Assembly: GCA_002189035.1 (NCBI GenBank)
Contig: NEEC01000019.1
Location: 558,001 to 622,000 of the forward strand
DNA: 64,000 nucleotides
Reading direction: 5' to 3'
Origin: Utricularia gibba
Lineage: Eukaryota > Streptophyta > Magnoliopsida > Lamiales > Lentibulariaceae
Part shown: positions 23,170 to 36,289 of the stretch, one piece after another
Numbering within the stretch: position 1 is the stretch's first letter
Layout: every line of letters starts with the position of its first letter
Translations under genes and position numbers: made by a program
The notes under the pieces: model-generated
What the model was told of the DNA's origin: nothing
Databases searched by the model: none
Seen by the model: only the letters and a program-made list of their open reading frames with translations

Positions 23170-24351
23170 AGTCTCATCAATTAGCTTCTGACCGAACCGG
23201 AATTAGCTGACGTAACTTCCCACATCATTTGCATCTAGAACACCCTGAAGGAACAAATGAAAGACATTGTAGGGGGCAAGCAAATTGTCCATACCTTCAG
23301 TGCATTTCCATGAGATAGGAAATATTGCATTGTTAACCTAGAAAAATTGCATTAGATAGATTTATAGAAAAAATTTAAGAATAAAGAAATTTAATAAACA
23401 ATTAAAAGTCACTAACCGGGTTTAAAATCGATTTATAAGGAGAGTCATCCACTAACAATGTGTTGGTAGAGTTGTATTTGCCTTCAAATACTTCATTCTC
23501 CCAAATATATCGTAGAGGTTTCAACTTCATAGTATCAAATGCGTTATCGATCCGCCTCTCGGAAGTGATTATGCAATTGCTTTGATCCCATAAAAACACC
23601 AAATTCTTCTTGATATTATCTCCAAGAATGTACTCTACCAATGGCTTGAGTGTATCCCTATCACCAAAAATATTATTAGTAATTGAACACAAAATAAATC
23701 AATTTAATTTCATAATACAATATTTAAAAAATGACTTACATTCCCCTCGATGACCATATTACTACATCAAAATTTGCCATACACCACTCCAAAAAGGATC
23801 TAGAATATGGTCTTAAATACACTGAAAACAAAAATGGTGAATTTTATATGTAATTTAAAAAAATCAAACAAGTAAATATACTAACCTCCTCGTCCCTTAA
23901 TCATAATTGGAGGCGTAGGGTCTCATCTATTTCTACGATATACGACATCGGCTAGTACCCCATTAATATCTAAAACGAGTAACTTCCGGCACGTCATGGA
24001 AAAATAGTTAGGTTGCACAATTAAGCTTCCAGCTCTTTTTTCGTAATTACGAAGAGTGCTAGTCAATCTCTCTATCTCTGATTGTGCTTCTAATAACTCC
24101 AATTGTAGTTTTTGTACCTATAAATAAAATAGTAAATATGAGAAGAAAATATAAAATTTATATAAATCATTTAAAAATAAGTAACATACCATTTCGAGTA
24201 AGGTGTCAACATGTGTAGAAGATGAAAAATCATAAGGCTCGGGAATGTCTCGTGGCACATTTTCGACATTCGGAATTTCCGGAGATAGTTGTCGTCGAGA
24301 CGCACTCCTTTTAGTGCCATACCAAATACGTCTAGTATTTCGAGTATCCAT
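23170..24351 (-). pseudogene. MULE cargo: coiled-coil plus FCP1/HAD-type phosphatase
   Basis: Exon 1 starts at ATG 24351 and ends before gtatg near 24192. Exon 2 (about 24117-23887) encodes a coiled coil (QLELLEAQSEIERLTSTLRN) and HAD motif I, KLLVLDINGVLADVV. Exon 3 (about 23822-23742) gives LRPYSRSFLEWCMANFDVV and IWSSRG. Exon 4 (about 23660-23418) gives NLVFLWDQSNC and LLVDDSPYKS. Further sequence to 23170 (an NNAIFPISW-like stretch, then GVLDANDV and FGQKL) completes the FCP1-homology fold. One in-frame TGA in exon 2 (near 23930, after VVYRRNR) breaks it. The DxD motif is DIN, so the second catalytic Asp is replaced. Strand and position suggest it is a passenger behind the transposase gene. 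Confidence 0.7.
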
Positions 24352-24708
24352 AAATGGTGACTCAACTTCTTACCATTTCAATTGTTTACCATGAACCAAG
24401 ATAATCAAAGAAACTCTTGACGCTTCACCTAATTCATTGACACCTTCATAAAAATAAATGTTTATTATCTCTGAAAAAAGAGAAGTTCATTCTATTAATT
24501 TTTATTCACTATCTTAATTTGTATATAAATATTCTTGGTTTATATTTAGATTTTTACGTTTACAATTGTTATAAAAAAGATTTTCAAAATGTATTAGTTG
24601 TATTAACTATATAATAAAACATAGAGATATAAATCCATAATACTTATATGAACAAGAATAGGAATACGACAACATAATTCATGACTCCACAATTTATTTC
24701 TGTTTTCC

Positions 24709-27700
24709 TCACTTAAATGTATGTTTTACCTTTTCAAAGAGCGAAGTACGGCGTGATCGCGTCCCTTGAACCGTAGTCTCATCAGAGAATGGCACTTGGG
24801 TTGGATAGGAAAGGGACAATGATAGTCGACCAGCCGAAGTAGTTGCCCTTGGCTCTGTAGGTTGTCCTCCCTCGAATGATGAATGTCTGTAGGTTGGATT
24901 CGCAGGCGAGAGTACATTGGTTGGAAGGATATCGTCTTGCCTGACATATGTGTCTTCTTCATTAATTTCTGTAACTCTTGACTTTCGCCTTCCTCTTTGT
25001 TGGAAATCTACCGGTCCTCTAAATCTGGTTGTTTGGTCACGACCCAACTTTGTTCTTCTTCTTGATGAGTCAACAACCAGCTCGAATGCTGATTCTGCCC
25101 ACTGACTCTCATCACGTATAGGGCGAACTTCACATTTGTATGTATTCACTAAGTTTGATGTCAGGTAATAATCACTTGTCTTCAATATAGGATTTAAACG
25201 GAATTGATGACAACCCTGTGGAATAAAATATTAATTAGATTGAGGATTCTTAAATACTAGTACTAACTGATTTTATAGAGCTTACCATTTGCGCATGAGA
25301 ACAAGGATATCTGTCTATCTGCCATATACCGCAGTCACAAGTTTGATCTCGAACATTGACTCTATATATTCGCATGGAATGATGCCCCCAAGATTGTACC
25401 TCACATATTTGACTGTTCACATCATATGATATGCATTTAAGCATTGTTAACTGATTCAATGCTTCTTGATACTTCATGTGGATTTTGTATCCCAAGGGAA
25501 TCCCATTTTTCTGCATTGATAGTGCCTCTGATCTATAACGTACGAAATATTCACGTGTCTTTTCGAAGGTCACCTACAAAGTTATGGTAACATCAAAATT
25601 TATTCAATAATGAAATTAAATTGCAACTCGTATAACCTCTGCAAGTGCAGTTGGAGGTAAATGTCTTGCTGATCATAAAACGCTATTCATACACTCAACA
25701 TGATTTGTAGTCATGAGTGTGTGCCTGTATTTTAAGAAAACATGTTAGCTAAAGTAAGTAAAACTAACAAAAAAAAACGTTTTACCGATGTCCACCATCA
25801 TAAAACAATGTCCACTCCTCTTTGGATATTTTTTCTAAATAGTGATAGGCATCAATCGAATGTCTTGCTATCTCACTCATGGCCATCCTGAAATCAGTTT
25901 CGGTTCTAGCATAAGAAGCTCTTTTGATCCATTGTCCCAAAGCTTTTGATTTCGAATGAACATGTGACATACAATTTTTTCTGATATGGAAGTTGCACCA
26001 TCGATGTATGCCATAGGGAGGGCTAAAGCGCTTGTAACTATCATAAGCACCAATAATCCCAGAAGCACGATCAGAGATAATACATACATCTTTCCTTTGA
26101 CGAATAACATGATTGGCAAGATTATAGAAGAAAAATTCCCAATCCTCAGTTGATTCTCCATATGCGAATGCATAGGTGACTGGGAAGACACAATTGCTAG
26201 CATCAACAGCAACACAAATCAGCAACTTGTAGTTGTATCGTCCATATAGGTGAGTTGCATCAACACAAAGCACGGGTCGACAGTATTGAAATCCTTCAAT
26301 AGCAAACCTGAAAGCCCAAAATACATTTCGCAACACCTTCTTCCCATCTAGATCACCACCATAACGCCATATCACAATTGTGCCTGGGTTTTGAGTGCGA
26401 AGCTCTCTTATATCGTGGTAGCTCAGTAGTGGAAGTTTCCCACATTCCATAATGAATCTCAGAGGCTCTGGTTATACAAGCCCATGCCTGCCAATATGAT
26501 ATCTCATAATACCATTGCTGCTTTACATAAGCTTGCACAAACTTAACATCTATCTTTCCATCCAGAAGTGAAACCAAACGTGGTGCGATGAACTTGATTG
26601 TAAGATTAACATTGGATGTTGCAAGATCAGCTGTGACATCGCACGTATGCGGTTCTACAAGCTTTGAGATCTTCCAAGTGTTAGATCGTGTCTGAAATCT
26701 TGCCCAGAGATAAAATGGACAATTAGAAGTTTTTTCTTTCGTCTGACGACAAATGCAAGCATATGTCTTTTTATCACTTGCCACCACACGGGTCTCTCGA
26801 TGTGCTATAGAAGTATTGTAGAGAGCAACTGCATCAATAAGGGTCTGTTTATCTGGAAAATGCATCCCTTGTCGTAATTGATTTGATCCCTCAGCATATG
26901 AATCATTGTGAACAGATATATCAATATCATCAGCATATAAGAAGTCCATTTGATCCGGTGATTCAATTTGAGTTTCAAAACAAGTTTCTGATGGATGATC
27001 AAAAATCCCTGGAATTTCATTATCCTCAAAGTCAGATTCATTGATATCTGAGGGATCATTATCAACATACATCGCCCCCTCTAAATCAGACTCTTCAATA
27101 GGGACTGTTGAGGTCTCATACGTTTGATTTACGTGGCCTCTATTATCATATATCTCATCTGAAACATATTCATGATCACCTGAAATAAAAGTTTAAATAC
27201 GAAATACTGAATAAAAAATAGTAATGTTAAAAAAATAGAAAGAGATTAGAGAATTTAATCAATACAAGAATGTGAAGATGGAATTCTAACCATAACGAAA
27301 CGAAGGCTCCCAAAAAGGATCAAATGGTGCATCCAAGTCTTGTGTTGGATAACTGCTATTGTTGCACCCCTCACTAGTTTGTTCGTTTAGGTTGAGCCGC
27401 CAATCTGCAATTATAAAAAAGTTCATGCTATTTTATATCACAACTTATGATAGAAAACATCAAAATTTTTCTAAATTTCACTTGGAGCATGACTACTAGA
27501 AATCTCATCCCATCGTGGGTTTGTTTTGACGAATAATTCAATTCCATACTCTGAATTGTTAGGTGATAAAATATAGCGTAATACGTCGGTACTTGAAATC
27601 TCCATAAAATTCGCATTTCCAGATTCCGCATCATAGAATTTTGCATTTAAAGTAAATTGAAAATGCAAGGGTGACATTTGGAGAGTCTCACCTATAATTT

Positions 27701-27833
27701 CAATAAGTTTATCAAGAGTAGATGTGCATTTAGCCTTGATGATTTTCACAGGATCTCTATCGTATGCAACGTATCCAGATGCATTTTGAATTAGATTTCC
27801 TCCGTAGAACACTTTGACAAGAACCTTACTCAT
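24709..27833 (-). pseudogene. MuDR-type transposase (PB1/Ub-like N-term, MULE core, SWIM zinc finger)
   Basis: Cuts and joins Mutator-type DNA. The N-terminal exon from ATG 27833 encodes a basic beta-rich, PB1/ubiquitin-like module (VLVKVFYGGNLIQ) often found at the start of plant MULE transposases. An exon at 27072-26430 carries the MuDR DNA-binding region (FPDKQTLIDAVALYN, TCDVTADLA). The next frame (26450-25782) is the MULE catalytic core: CVDATHLYG, WEFFFYNL and IISDRASGI supply acidic residues. The segment 25573-25250 has the SWIM CxCxnCxH finger (CDCGIWQIDRYPCSHA). A low-complexity tail ends at 24709. The join near 26409-26418 needs a one-base frame change inside what should be one exon, so the gene is probably inactive; otherwise it is well preserved. 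Confidence 0.85.
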
Positions 27834-28387
27834 TATCCTTTAATGAAAAAAGAAATTTCAGAAGAGAAACTAATGAAAAAAATTGCTTAATAGTGAAATA
27901 CAATACCTATTACATGAGATTGTCAAATTCTACTTTAAGATAGCATCTCATGTGGTCGAGAAATTGAGAAAAGAATTGATACGATTCATACTAAGGAAGC
28001 CTTTTAATATAGAAGATAAGAACAAATATTTTATATTGTGTGGCTAAGATTTATAAAGGATAATATGAAGATAAATAAGTGATGGAAAATAGTGGGAACG
28101 GATATCATGAAAACCAAATGGATAATATAAATTTCAATTTGTAATTTAAACCTTTTTAAACTTTTTTCTTATATAGTATTTAATTTTTTTCTTGTCTCAT
28201 ATTTTAAAAATATTACTTTAAAATTTATTATTATAAATTTTAAAATTAAAAACTTTATATAAAAAAATCACATTAGTAAAATGAAATAATTGGATGCTGG
28301 CACGTATGCAGCACCCATAGCTGGGCACTGCTTACCACGTTTGCAGCACCCAGAGCTAGCATATTGGAAGATCAATCGGCCAAACTA

Positions 28388-28525
<138 letters not shown>

Positions 28526-29283
28526 TCAAGTGAAATGTGAATAACACGTCTCTCTTTGAAAGAAGGGGCGCTTCCGGTTCTGTCGGTGCTTGAAACAATT
28601 TGGTCTTCTCCATATTACTATATCTCTAGAGCTGGCCGCTGCTTGTTAAAATAGCCAATGTAAATATAAGTTTTACATTATTATACAAAGCAATTTATAG
28701 ATCTAAGTTATTTTACAAAGAAAAATAAAAAAATATGTAATTTACAAATTAGAATAAAAAGTTTCGGTAAATTACAAATGAAAAATTAAAATAAATAAAT
28801 AATAATATAGCAATTAATTATTAATTTTTATTTCGTAAATAACTTATATCATTTATTATATTACATTTTTGTAAAAAATTTTAAATAGTTTAATAGTATA
28901 GGTTTCTTAATATCATTATTAATAATAAATTTTATTATTTAATATAATTTTAAAAACATTATACTTCATATTCTTTTGTTTTTTGTGTAAAAATCAATTT
29001 CTTCAACATTTGCCTATGCCAACATAAAATAATATGCCCATCATGAGTTTTTTTTATTTAAAAAATAAGAAGTTCAGTATTTTGCAAATGAAAACTCAGA
29101 TTATATGTAATTTTATAATAAAAAAAACTTTCAGTATTTTACAAATAAATGTAGTCTGACACAGACATTTACCAAATTTTGACTTGTAATACATGTAAAA
29201 TATTAATGAAATAAAAAGCTCCCGTATTTTACAAACATCTTTCTTCTGACACATGTATTTAACAAATTTAGCCGAAAAAATTG

Positions 29284-29640
29284 CAAGTTGATTATCAAAG
29301 AACCAATCGCACCCGAAAGATAAGTCTTCTAAATTTCAGAAAAGAGTTTGAGGGTTTACGTATGACTGAGTCTGAAAAGGTGAAGCAATATATTGATAGA
29401 TTAATGTTGATTATAAATCCAATAAGATTACTTGAGGTGTCTTCCTTTTCAAGCTGAGGGCCTTCTACAGGGCTCGTAGTTCTGGCAGGAGATAAAGAAG
29501 TTCAGGATTCTCTTATTGTTAAAAAAATTTCAGTAATTATACCTCAAAAATTTGATGCTACGATCACCTGAATTGAAGCTATATCTGATTTAACTGATAT
29601 GACCATTTCTGGCCTTGTTAGTGTTTTAGAATCTGCTAAG
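29284..29640 (+). pseudogene. Copia gag remnant, right part
   Basis: Continues the gag interrupted at 22286: KEFEGLRMTESEKVKQYIDR, then ISVIIPQKFDATIT and LTDMTISGLVSVLESA, which follow the order of Copia gag (UBN2-type). Stops interrupt it. No zinc knuckle or pol follows. Confidence 0.7.
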
Positions 29641-30369
29641 ATAATTTTTATTGTTTCTTATTTGCCTCAAAAAATTCCGATATCTTGGTTTTCTGTTAAG
29701 CATTGTCATGTTGTGTTGTTTTGTGGTGTCAATTTGAGTCAGTCATTACTGAGTTCACTATCCTGCTTGCATGCATGATCCATTTAGTAGAGTAAACTTG
29801 TAATAATGAGATCTAAGCATTTTAGTATTGCATTTTCTTCATTTGCTCTTAAAGAATTAGAGTGACAAGTTTGTATGCAGCTGTTAGTGTGCATATTGGA
29901 TTTCTAAACATTAGGATCATTAATCTCATCTTAGGACAATACTACATCCAGTTTGCATTTAGTTTACATTTGGAAGTTCGAAAATAAGCCACCGTTTGTA
30001 GACATACCAAATATTAGTTGTATTTGATGTGGCACTAAAAGCAGTACGACTCGATGATAATAATCATGGTAAATTTCCAACGTCCAAGACGCACCAGAAT
30101 GAATATTCATCCTCATCAGAATGAATAGTCACGAGGCAAGAAAAGGTAGGCATATTTAAAAAAAAAGTATTTTGTAAAAATACAACGTTAAATGAAGCAA
30201 TGAAAACTCTAGGGATTCATCACTTTTTGTGTTTGAAATAAAGAGTAAGTTAGAGTTATAAGGTCTTGAAACGATAAGAAAGAATCAAACTTTAAGTTGA
30301 ATGCATATTGGCTAGAATTTAGTATAGTGCTAGAATTTTAAACCATATGATTAGAAGATAAATATTTCT
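29641..30369. other. No gene recognised
   Basis: Non-coding sequence between the Copia gag relic and duplicated segment B. No repeat boundary was fixed. Confidence 0.4.
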
Positions 30370-31089
30370 TATTTTCATACAACATTTTATTTCTTGAGTA
30401 TTTAGAAGTACTTAAAAATCTTGATGTAATCCAATTTATGTATAAGACTTGCATTTATAAATTCATCATGTTTTATGGATCAATTTGAATTTTTTTGTTA
30501 CTATACTTATTCAATTATTAAATATTTATGGATCACATGCTTGATTTACAGATATTTTAATGAGATCATGACTCTATGAAAATAAAAAGCCTGCATCACC
30601 TTTTCCTTAGTAGTAATCAATATCGATAGTGATCAATCCCTAACCAACATCCACTTACACCCGCCAAACATATGATCCCTACGATTCCTTCATATTCTTT
30701 GATCCCACACGAAAACAATCTCATTTACTTATTGCTTAACATATGTGAAAACAACAACAAAATAAATTGTTTTGATCAAATACTAAAAAAAAAATCTCAA
30801 AAAATTATTTTCGATCAGATCAAAATCATCATTTTTGTACATTTTATGACATACCATTTTACAAGATTGAGCAGCCAGTCCCCTACAAACCGTGAGTACC
30901 TTTCATTACAATTAAAATAATAAAAAGATATGAAATATCATGTTCTTAATTATGATAATATTGGTCTCCATGAATATCATAATATGTAAATGTATTAAAT
31001 TAAAATAGCACCATCATGCCGCTGTGACAGTGAGCATTATTTATTTATTTTTTGGATTATTAAATCTGGGTTTAGGACCAAGCCTAACT

Positions 31090-31325
31090 CACAGAGATCA
31101 CACATCCATTAACCGTTGACCGGACAAAAAGCGGTTACCGATGACCGGTTTTCTTCCGCATGAGCTGGCTTCAAAGCACGTAACATCACCATCTTCAAAT
31201 CTACTCTGAAACAACACAATTTTAATTTGAAACCCGGTAGAACCGGTTGAAAGTCACTGTCCGGTTCGTTAACCGGAACCGGTCCACGGTTTCTGTTCGA
31301 ACCGGAGAGGGGACCCAACGATAAC
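31090..31325. promoter_or_regulatory. GC-richer promoter patch of TBL copy B
   Basis: Counterpart of 2715-2965, with CCGGTT/AACCGG motifs about 620-850 bp upstream of the TBL start. It has diverged somewhat, but the 'gttcgaaccggagaggggac' line is kept. Confidence 0.35.
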
Positions 31326-31808
31326 CAAAACTAGTGCGAACCCACCTGCGTGCCCTAGAGGGGAAATCAGAAATGCAGAGTGCGGTGTCTGTCTTAAACG
31401 GCTTCCTTCATTTTAGGTAATATAATATAATACAATATTTTCTTTCTTAAATTTCGAGGGACAGGAAATGTAATAAAATAATAATAATAATAATCGAGAA
31501 GGGTTTTGAATTTTCAACACACACTTTGTCTTTCTTGAGTGTCCAATTACGCCACTGCTTTAGAGCCGGTATTTTCGAATGGTTTTTTATTATTATTTGT
31601 CTATTTTGGAAATTGCCATGTGTTGAAAAATTCAACCTCGTTGGAGGACAAAAAATATATAATATTTTTAATTCTGGTGATTTTCTTTTTTTGAGAAAAT
31701 TTTTTTTTTTTTCTAATTTGGAAGTTGGAAACCGTTGAAAAATTCAAACGCTGCGGATGAATATATGTGTAAAATGAATATTGTATATATTAATTTTTTA
31801 CCAGAAAA

Positions 31809-32030
31809 ATGGCTGAGAGGGCGCGAGCATCGAAACATTGGCGTGTGTTGCAGAAGAAAGTGAAGAATCGTGACGAGAAAGTGGAAAGCATTTGGATTTG
31901 CGTTTCCTTGTCTTCGTCTCCGTCTGAGCTCCGAGAAGAAGAAAATGGCGAATCTGAAAGTGAAATCGCAGTTTCTCGCTACCTTCTTCCTCATACTTAT
32001 GACTATTTCTGCCCTCGTTCTCTCCGCTAA
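31809..32030 (+). other. Overlapping upstream ORF of TBL copy B
   Basis: ATG in strong context, 73 codons, beginning MAERARASKHW, overlapping the TBL ATG at 31945 out of frame. Length and sequence match the uORF of copy A (3459-3680). Confidence 0.4.
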
Positions 32031-33475
32031 ACGCGGAACAGTCTCGAAGAATGTCGAACTGGAGAGTCGTCATGAACAGCAGCAAGATGCAATACGCCCA
32101 GATTCCTGCGATTTGTCTTCTGGGAAATGGGTTTTGGATGAGGCGTCCCCTGTTTACGCAGAAACGGAGTGCTCCTTCATGATAGATGACTACGCTTGTG
32201 AGAAGTACGGGAGACGAGATTTCAAGTTCCGGAGATGGAAATGGCAGCCCCATGAATGCAATCTTCCGAGGTTTTGTTTTTCTTCTTGAATTCTTCTCCC
32301 CCAATTTTCATTAACCTGCGTCAAAAACAGGTTTAACGCGACCGCGCTCCTGGAGAAACTTAGAGGGAAAACGTTGATCTTCGTCGGGGACTCATTGAAC
32401 AAGAATCAATGGATTTCGTTGCTTTGTTTGATTGAGTCTTCTGTTTCCACGAAATCGATCACCAGAAGAGATAATCTCTTCACCTTCTACGCCACCGTAT
32501 GCCCTCGGATTCATTCTCGTTTTTCTGGGTCGTCTTTTTATGCGAACTCTGGACCTGTTTTCGTTCAGGAATTCAATGCCACGATTGGGTTCTACTGGTC
32601 GCCATTGTTGGTCGAATCAAACTGCGACAATCCCGACACACACAGGATCAAAGATCGTGTGATACGAATCAGTTCCATCGAGAAGCATGCTAGATATTGG
32701 AGCGATGCTGACATACTCGTGTTTGATTCCTTCGCCTGGTGGCTGGAACCAACCATGACTGTCATGTAAGGCCTTCTTCTTCACGGTATACCCTGCAATT
32801 ATACTGTAAAAAATGGCGACATGGCAGAACATGAACTTTAATCCATTGCTATGAATCCCAACTTTCTTTTTGGAGAGGAATCCACTTTATTTAAATGCAG
32901 GTGGGGGTCCTTCGAGAGCCCATACTCGATCAAGAAGCGCGTCCAGATGCCGCACCGGCGGTACGAGATGGTCCTGGAGACATGGTCGCAGTGGCTCGAG
33001 ATCAGCATCAACCGGACCAAAACCAGGCTGTTTTTCAGGAGCCTCTCCCCTTTACACTTCTTGTCCGTCGCTGAAGCTACGTGTTTTCCTTTTGTAAACT
33101 GAAGTTCATCTATCGTAATGCTATGCGTACTGCAGTGGCGAGAGTTGGGGCGAGCCGATGAACTGCTACAACGTGACGGAGCCGATTGGGAAGCCCGAGT
33201 ACTGGGGGGTCATGACGGATGTGGAGATGATGAGAGCATCGAAGATGGCTGTGGATAAATTGGCCGGACGAGGACTGCGAATTGAGTACATGAACATAAC
33301 GCATTTGTCGGATCTTCGGATAGATGGGCACCCTTCCATTTACCGGAAGTTTAACGAGCCGCCGTCGGAGGAGCAGATGACGGAGCCCACGAGTTACGCC
33401 GATTGCTCACACTGGTGCCTACCAGGGGTGCCGGACGTCTGGAACCAGATTCTATATTCTTATATCATCAACTAA
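31945..33475 (+). CDS. TBL (DUF231) polysaccharide O-acetyltransferase-like, intact copy B
   Basis: Likely a Golgi type II membrane enzyme that O-acetylates a wall polysaccharide. The subfamily and substrate (xylan or other) cannot be fixed from sequence alone. Five exons: 31945-32270, 32331-32496, 32569-32765, 32901-33062, 33136-33475. They sum to 1191 bp, 396 residues, with all introns GT-AG. The start is ATG 31945 because the frame upstream has no ATG; copy A's extra ATG (MSSEKKK) is CTG here. A membrane anchor at about residues 9-30 is followed by the TBL domain (CDLSSGKWVLDE, WQPHECNLPRF), the GDS motif (FVGDSLNKNQW), SDADILVFDSFAWW, and the C-terminal DxxH motif within YADCSHWCLPGVPDVWNQ. 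Intron 2 is 72 bp, a multiple of three with no stop, so retention would add 24 residues. The G run lost in copy A is whole here (six G at 33204-33209). Confidence 0.92.
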
Positions 33476-33659
33476 ACTACAAACTCCCAGGATTTTGATC
33501 ATCAGTCCGGCTCACGCAGTTCTCTGTTTTGCTGCTCCGCCAAGGACTTTGTTCACACAAAAGAAAGCATCCACTTTTTCCCAGTGAAGTTAAACCTTTT
33601 TACTGCTGCCACACAAACTGGTTCAACTTCTAAGAAGAAAGATGGGGCAAGCGAGACAA

Positions 33660-34719
33660 AAATGCAGACAGAAACTACCTGGTTTTCCGAGATCAGACAA
33701 AGAAGAAACACACGAATGAGAGGGTAGAGATGATAGGCACCGTGGAGTTCACTGGTTGCACGAATGGATATTGCCAATTCCAGGGAAGGATGGAAGCACT
33801 GCAACAAGAGCATCTACATAGCTCAGGGGATCTGAATACATCAAACGCGCTCTCAAGAACACTTCCCCCTCAAAAGGCTGATGCAGATCTACGTGCTTAT
33901 CACAGCAAAAGGAAATAATCTAACGTCCATCTTCTTTCACAATATCTCGGTGGGAAAAAAAACAACACAATATTGTATGAATACATCAATGCCCTTCTGT
34001 TAAGTGAAGAGATTCTAGTAACTCCCAACACCAAAATCTTTGTGAACATCAATCTTAATCAGATGATTCTTGAAATGTTCACCTCCTTGCAAGATGGAGC
34101 TCGTTTCCCCTTTATAAGAATTAAGATAGATTCTGGAAGAACATTGTAAAGACTGGAAGAACAAACTCACTGTTATCACTTCAGCCATACTTCAATATGT
34201 ACAATTGTATAGAGTTGTTTGTTGAGCTTACTATATACAATTACAAAGAAATAAAATAAGTCCCACAAGGCCCATAAGTGTGAAGTCTCTATTCTGTACC
34301 TTTGGTTATTATGTTTCAAATGAGAATAGTCGTCTTTCATCATTCCTCCCTCAAACTTGTATCCCGTGAAGAAACAATTCCAAGTTTGAACCTCAAATTC
34401 ATAAACGAGCTGACTGCTAGAGATTTATTAAGAATGTCAGCCACTTGTTTGGAAGATGATGCTGTGGTAACAAGAAGCCCTTCTTATACTATTCATGAAC
34501 GGTGTGGCAATCGATGTCAAGGTGCTTCGTCCATTCGTGAAACACATCGTTCTTGGTTATGTGTATGGCCGGTTCACTATCGCACCAAAGGGGAATTGGC
34601 AATGGTATGTGATATCTAAGGTCTCTAAGAATTTAGTATATCCATAGAAGTTTCAGGGTCACTGATCCCATCGTACGATACTCAGCCTCAACTGATGAAT
34701 TAGATACAGTATCTTGTTT
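33660..34719. other. No gene recognised
   Basis: Sequence unique to copy B's side after the duplicated segment. Frames at 33730-33918 and 34302-34619 have no recognised domain. The second overlaps decayed Copia sequence that reads on the minus strand. Confidence 0.4.
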
Positions 34720-35860
34720 CTTTGTCTTCTAGGAAGCAAGATTATTTCCAATGAAAATGCAAAAACCAGTCATTAATTTTCTTGTTAGAGTACACGAACC
34801 CCAATCCGCATCGCAAAAGGTTCGTAACGAAATTTTTTCTGCTACAGTATAGTATAAGCCATAACAAACAATGCCCAGTAGATAGCGTAATAGTCGAAAA
34901 GCTCCTCCCAACGTCAGCAATAGGATGTTTCATGAATAGATTGAGATGTTGCACCACAAGCTTCAACATTCTGCACTGGTTGATTTTTTCCATTGCTGAA
35001 TTTATGATTTCATGGGAGTGGAAAAGGCATCTTCTTTTGATCAAACATGCCAAAATCCTCTACTATGCGATGAGAATAATGCTCTTGAGTAAGAAGGAGA
35101 CCTACACAAGTCTGAATGAACTGAATCTCCAAAAAGAACTTGGCTTCACCAAGGTCTTTAATGGTGAACGTATGATGTAGAGCCCCTTTTATGCTGTCAA
35201 TAGCTTTCATACGAGAATTGGGCAAAAGAATATCATTAATGTAAAGTATCACCCATAGAATGAGCTATGAACTAGATAGCATAAAGGGACATGGATCATG
35301 AGTAGACTGGTGTAAACCAAGCTGAAGCAGCACATGAGTGAATTCTAAATTTCATTGACGTGACGATGCTTGTTTGATTTCGTAAATAGAACATTGCAGA
35401 AAACATACCAAATTGAAGCCAACTTTGTATCCCTCAGGCAATGCCATGTAAATTTTCTCATCTAAGTGGCCATGTAGAAATGCATTATTGATATTGATGG
35501 TTCAATTGTGTAGCCATTGTCAATGTCAATCGGATTGTGACAAGCTTTGCCACTAGAGCAAATAGATCAGAAAAATCAACCCCCTCAATCCGTCTATATC
35601 ACTTAGCCATTAGACGGACCTTGCGGCACTCCAAAGAGCTATCAGCCTTCAACTAAATCTTAAACTCTCATTTTGAACCTATCACATGTGTTTCCAGGAG
35701 GGAGAGTAGTGAGGATCCAGGTACCATTTTTGTCTTGTGCATCCAATTCCTCTTTCATAGCAACCTCCCATCCTACTATACCTTTAGCATATGCATAAGT
35801 AACATGTTCAAAGAGATTAGATATTTGGGTGCTACCAAGGTGCAAAGAAGTAAAAAGTAA
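34720..35860 (-). pseudogene. Copia pol remnant (RT to RNase H), inverted
   Basis: Read from 35860 downward: 'AMKEELDAQDKNGTW' marks the start of the Ty1/Copia reverse transcriptase. MILYINDILL (35252), with TIKDLGEAKFFLEI, is the YVDD-region equivalent with Asp to Asn change (YIND). LLRYLLGI and FCDADWGSC (34920-34729) are the RNase H start. Stops and frame changes are frequent, and the gag, protease and integrase are absent. Confidence 0.8.
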
Positions 35861-36289
35861 AGTTATTTGACAAATTAATACATAAAAGATGATTTTTTTA
35901 ATAAAAATTACAAAATGGAACTATTTTACTAATTTATTTTTCATAGAGGCCTACTTTACAAAAAAAAAAAAAAAAAAAACTCATATAATTTGAAATTATA
36001 TTAAAATTTTAAGATTATAAATATTTTGTAAGATATTTTAAGATTATATTATAAAATTTAATGTTATGATATATATGTATATATATGTATATTGAATTGT
36101 GTCAAAATTAATTAATATACTTTTTAATTAAATTTTTATTTCATTATTAAAATACAAATTTAATAAATTCAACATTTTTTAAAGTTAATTTTAAATTTGA
36201 ATTTATAATTTTATTATAGAATAAATAAAAAAATTATATTATTCAAAAATTAAATAAAATTACCTCAATAAATTTGTCTCTGCCAACAA
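35861..36289. other. AT-rich intergenic sequence
   Basis: Very AT-rich, with an A run of about 20 at 35960-35980 and (atatatgt) repeats. No gene is seen. It lies 3' of the NPF gene and could hold its polyadenylation region. Confidence 0.5.

Larger units (their letters stand above)
30370..33659 (+). repeat. Segmental duplication, copy B
   Basis: Partner of 2130-5316. It has an extra stretch of about 175 bp (around 30588-30765) absent from copy A and lacks other short stretches present there. It contains the intact TBL gene, the promoter GC patch (31090-31325) and the overlapping uORF. Similarity stops after 'gatggggcaagcgagacaaa' at about 33659. Confidence 0.9.

Noticed and set aside
31798-32304. 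168-codon frame antisense to TBL exon 1
   Set aside because: It lies exactly over the TBL exon on the other strand, has a matching shadow in copy A, and shows no domain. It is a codon-usage shadow.
34302-34619. Plus-strand 105-codon frame
   Set aside because: Antisense to decayed Copia sequence, and no domain is seen.
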